Below the pieces are notes generated by a model. That model worked only from the letters and a program-made list of their open reading frames with translations. It was not told the DNA's origin and searched no databases. From CAZIQY01 sp964541605 (GTDB lineage: Bacteria; Desulfobacterota; Syntrophia; Syntrophales; UBA2185), in the NCBI GenBank assembly GCA_964541605.1, contig CAZIQY010000117.1, positions 1 to 6,686 of the forward strand: a stretch of DNA of 6,686 nt, written 5' to 3'. Both the position numbers and the translations under genes were made by a program. Shown in pieces: positions 6,061-6,686 of this stretch (position 1 is the first letter of the stretch; the number at the start of each line of letters is the position of its first letter).

Positions 6061-6686
6061 TCATTTTTTCTTCCGCACCGAATAGAAATAGCAGAACCCC
6101 GCCAGGATCAGGAATCCGCAAAGGCTGGTGAGCTGTCCGGGCAGGGCCTCGAACCAGGCAGGATGCCCCCCTGTTTCAGGGATGTTCCATATCACCTTTC
6201 CTGTCCCCTCAACGATTTCGCGCACATACCGCGATCCGATGGACAGGAAACGCACCGGCTTACCGATCTCGTTGAGATTCATGACAGCGCCGATCACGCC
6301 CATGAGCGCCCCGCCCGCGATGAAACCCGAGGCGATCAGCGTCCCCTTCTCCTTCGGCGATTCCTCCGATCCCATTTTTTGATTCCCGGCACCCGAAGCA
6401 TGAAGCACGAAATGGGAAACCAGCCCCCCGGCGAGCAGCGGCATGTTGATCTGTATCGGCAGGTACATTCCCAGCGCGAAGGCAAGCGGGGAGACGCCCA
6501 GCATTTCCAGCACAAAGGCGCAAAGAGCGCCGAGCCCGTACAGGGCATAGGGGATCTGCGACTGCACCATCAGGGACTGGATGATCGTGGCCATGAGATT
6601 GCCCTGCGGAGCCGGGATCCCCGGGTTGGATACGCCTCCGTCCAGGATGCCCCTACCGCCGAGCGTGAAACCGTATGCCTTATGTA
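6061..6686 (-). CDS. OPT family oligopeptide/metal-chelate transporter, C-terminal part (5' end outside window)
   Basis: About 207 C-terminal residues of an inner-membrane OPT-family carrier, which imports small peptides or metal chelates. The reading frame continues past the Met at 6594 to the window edge, and the upstream residues read GGVSNPGIPAPQGNLMATII. The motif APQ-x-x-LM is typical of OPT proteins, so the true start lies beyond base 6686. Hydrophobic segments follow: IPYALYGLGALCAFVLEMLG, then SPLAFALGMYLPI with MPLLAGGLVSHFVL, then TLIASGFIAGGALMGVIGAV, and a last one at LTSLCGFLILAGFCYFYSV. The protein ends with RKKK, consistent with a cytoplasmic positive tail. GC is clearly higher than in the plus-strand cluster (35/60 and 41/60 in two lines counted), so this is probably resident chromosome. 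It converges on the helicase and has no evident functional link with it. The substrate cannot be told. Confidence 0.87.
   Translation of the reverse strand, partial: HKAYGFTLGGRGILDGGVSNPGIPAPQGNLMATIIQSLMVQSQIPYALYGLGALCAFVLEMLGVSPLAFALGMYLPIQINMPLLAGGLVSHFVLHASGAGNQKMGSEESPKEKGTLIASGFIAGGALMGVIGAVMNLNEIGKPVRFLSIGSRYVREIVEGTGKVIWNIPETGGHPAWFEALPGQLTSLCGFLILAGFCYFYSVRKKK

Noticed and set aside
6592..6594. Minus-strand ATG as the start of the transporter
   Set aside because: The frame continues upstream to the window edge and includes the OPT-family motif APQGN just before this Met.

Overview
The window holds the 3' part of a four-gene, plus-strand cluster that looks like an anti-phage or DNA-modification island. 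It is followed, tail to tail, by the end of an unrelated, more GC-rich minus-strand transporter gene. No rRNA, tRNA, CRISPR array or insertion sequence is visible. The organism cannot be named from this window. Shine-Dalgarno signals, mixed composition (about 35 to 68% GC in the stretches I counted) and a defence cluster beside an OPT-family transporter fit a Gram-negative environmental bacterium, possibly of the Desulfobacterota/Nitrospirota kind. That placement is only an inference.

Layout: (1) 1-1777, plus strand: the C-terminal two thirds or so of a DUF1156/COG1743-type adenine-specific DNA methyltransferase, cut by the left window edge. The DPPY catalytic motif is intact. Base composition changes sharply inside this gene, and a perfect 11-bp inverted repeat sits at the change. 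(2) 1790-2629: a BRO-N/DinD-like protein, starting 12 bases after the methylase behind a strong ribosome binding site. Two adjacent perfect palindromes lie inside its coding sequence. (3) 2693-3139: a 148-residue protein I do not recognise. (4) 3161-6013: a 950-residue SNF2/RapA-type helicase with all main motifs intact and a Tudor/SH3-like N-terminus. It starts at TTG, in the same frame as the preceding gene, 21 bases after that gene's stop. (5) 6061-6686, minus strand: the C-terminal part of an OPT-family oligopeptide/metal-chelate transporter, cut by the right window edge.

The four plus-strand genes are tightly spaced (12, 63 and 21 bases) and probably form one operon. A DUF1156 methylase together with an SNF2 helicase is a known hallmark of DISARM-like and related multigene defence systems: the methylase marks self DNA while helicase-driven machinery acts on incoming DNA. 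The usual partners (DUF499 ATPase, DUF1998/DrmB, phospholipase-D protein, DUF3780) are not here. They may lie upstream of base 1. They cannot lie immediately downstream, where the cluster ends against the transporter. The BRO/DinD-like protein and the unknown 148-residue protein between methylase and helicase are the least explained parts of the cassette.
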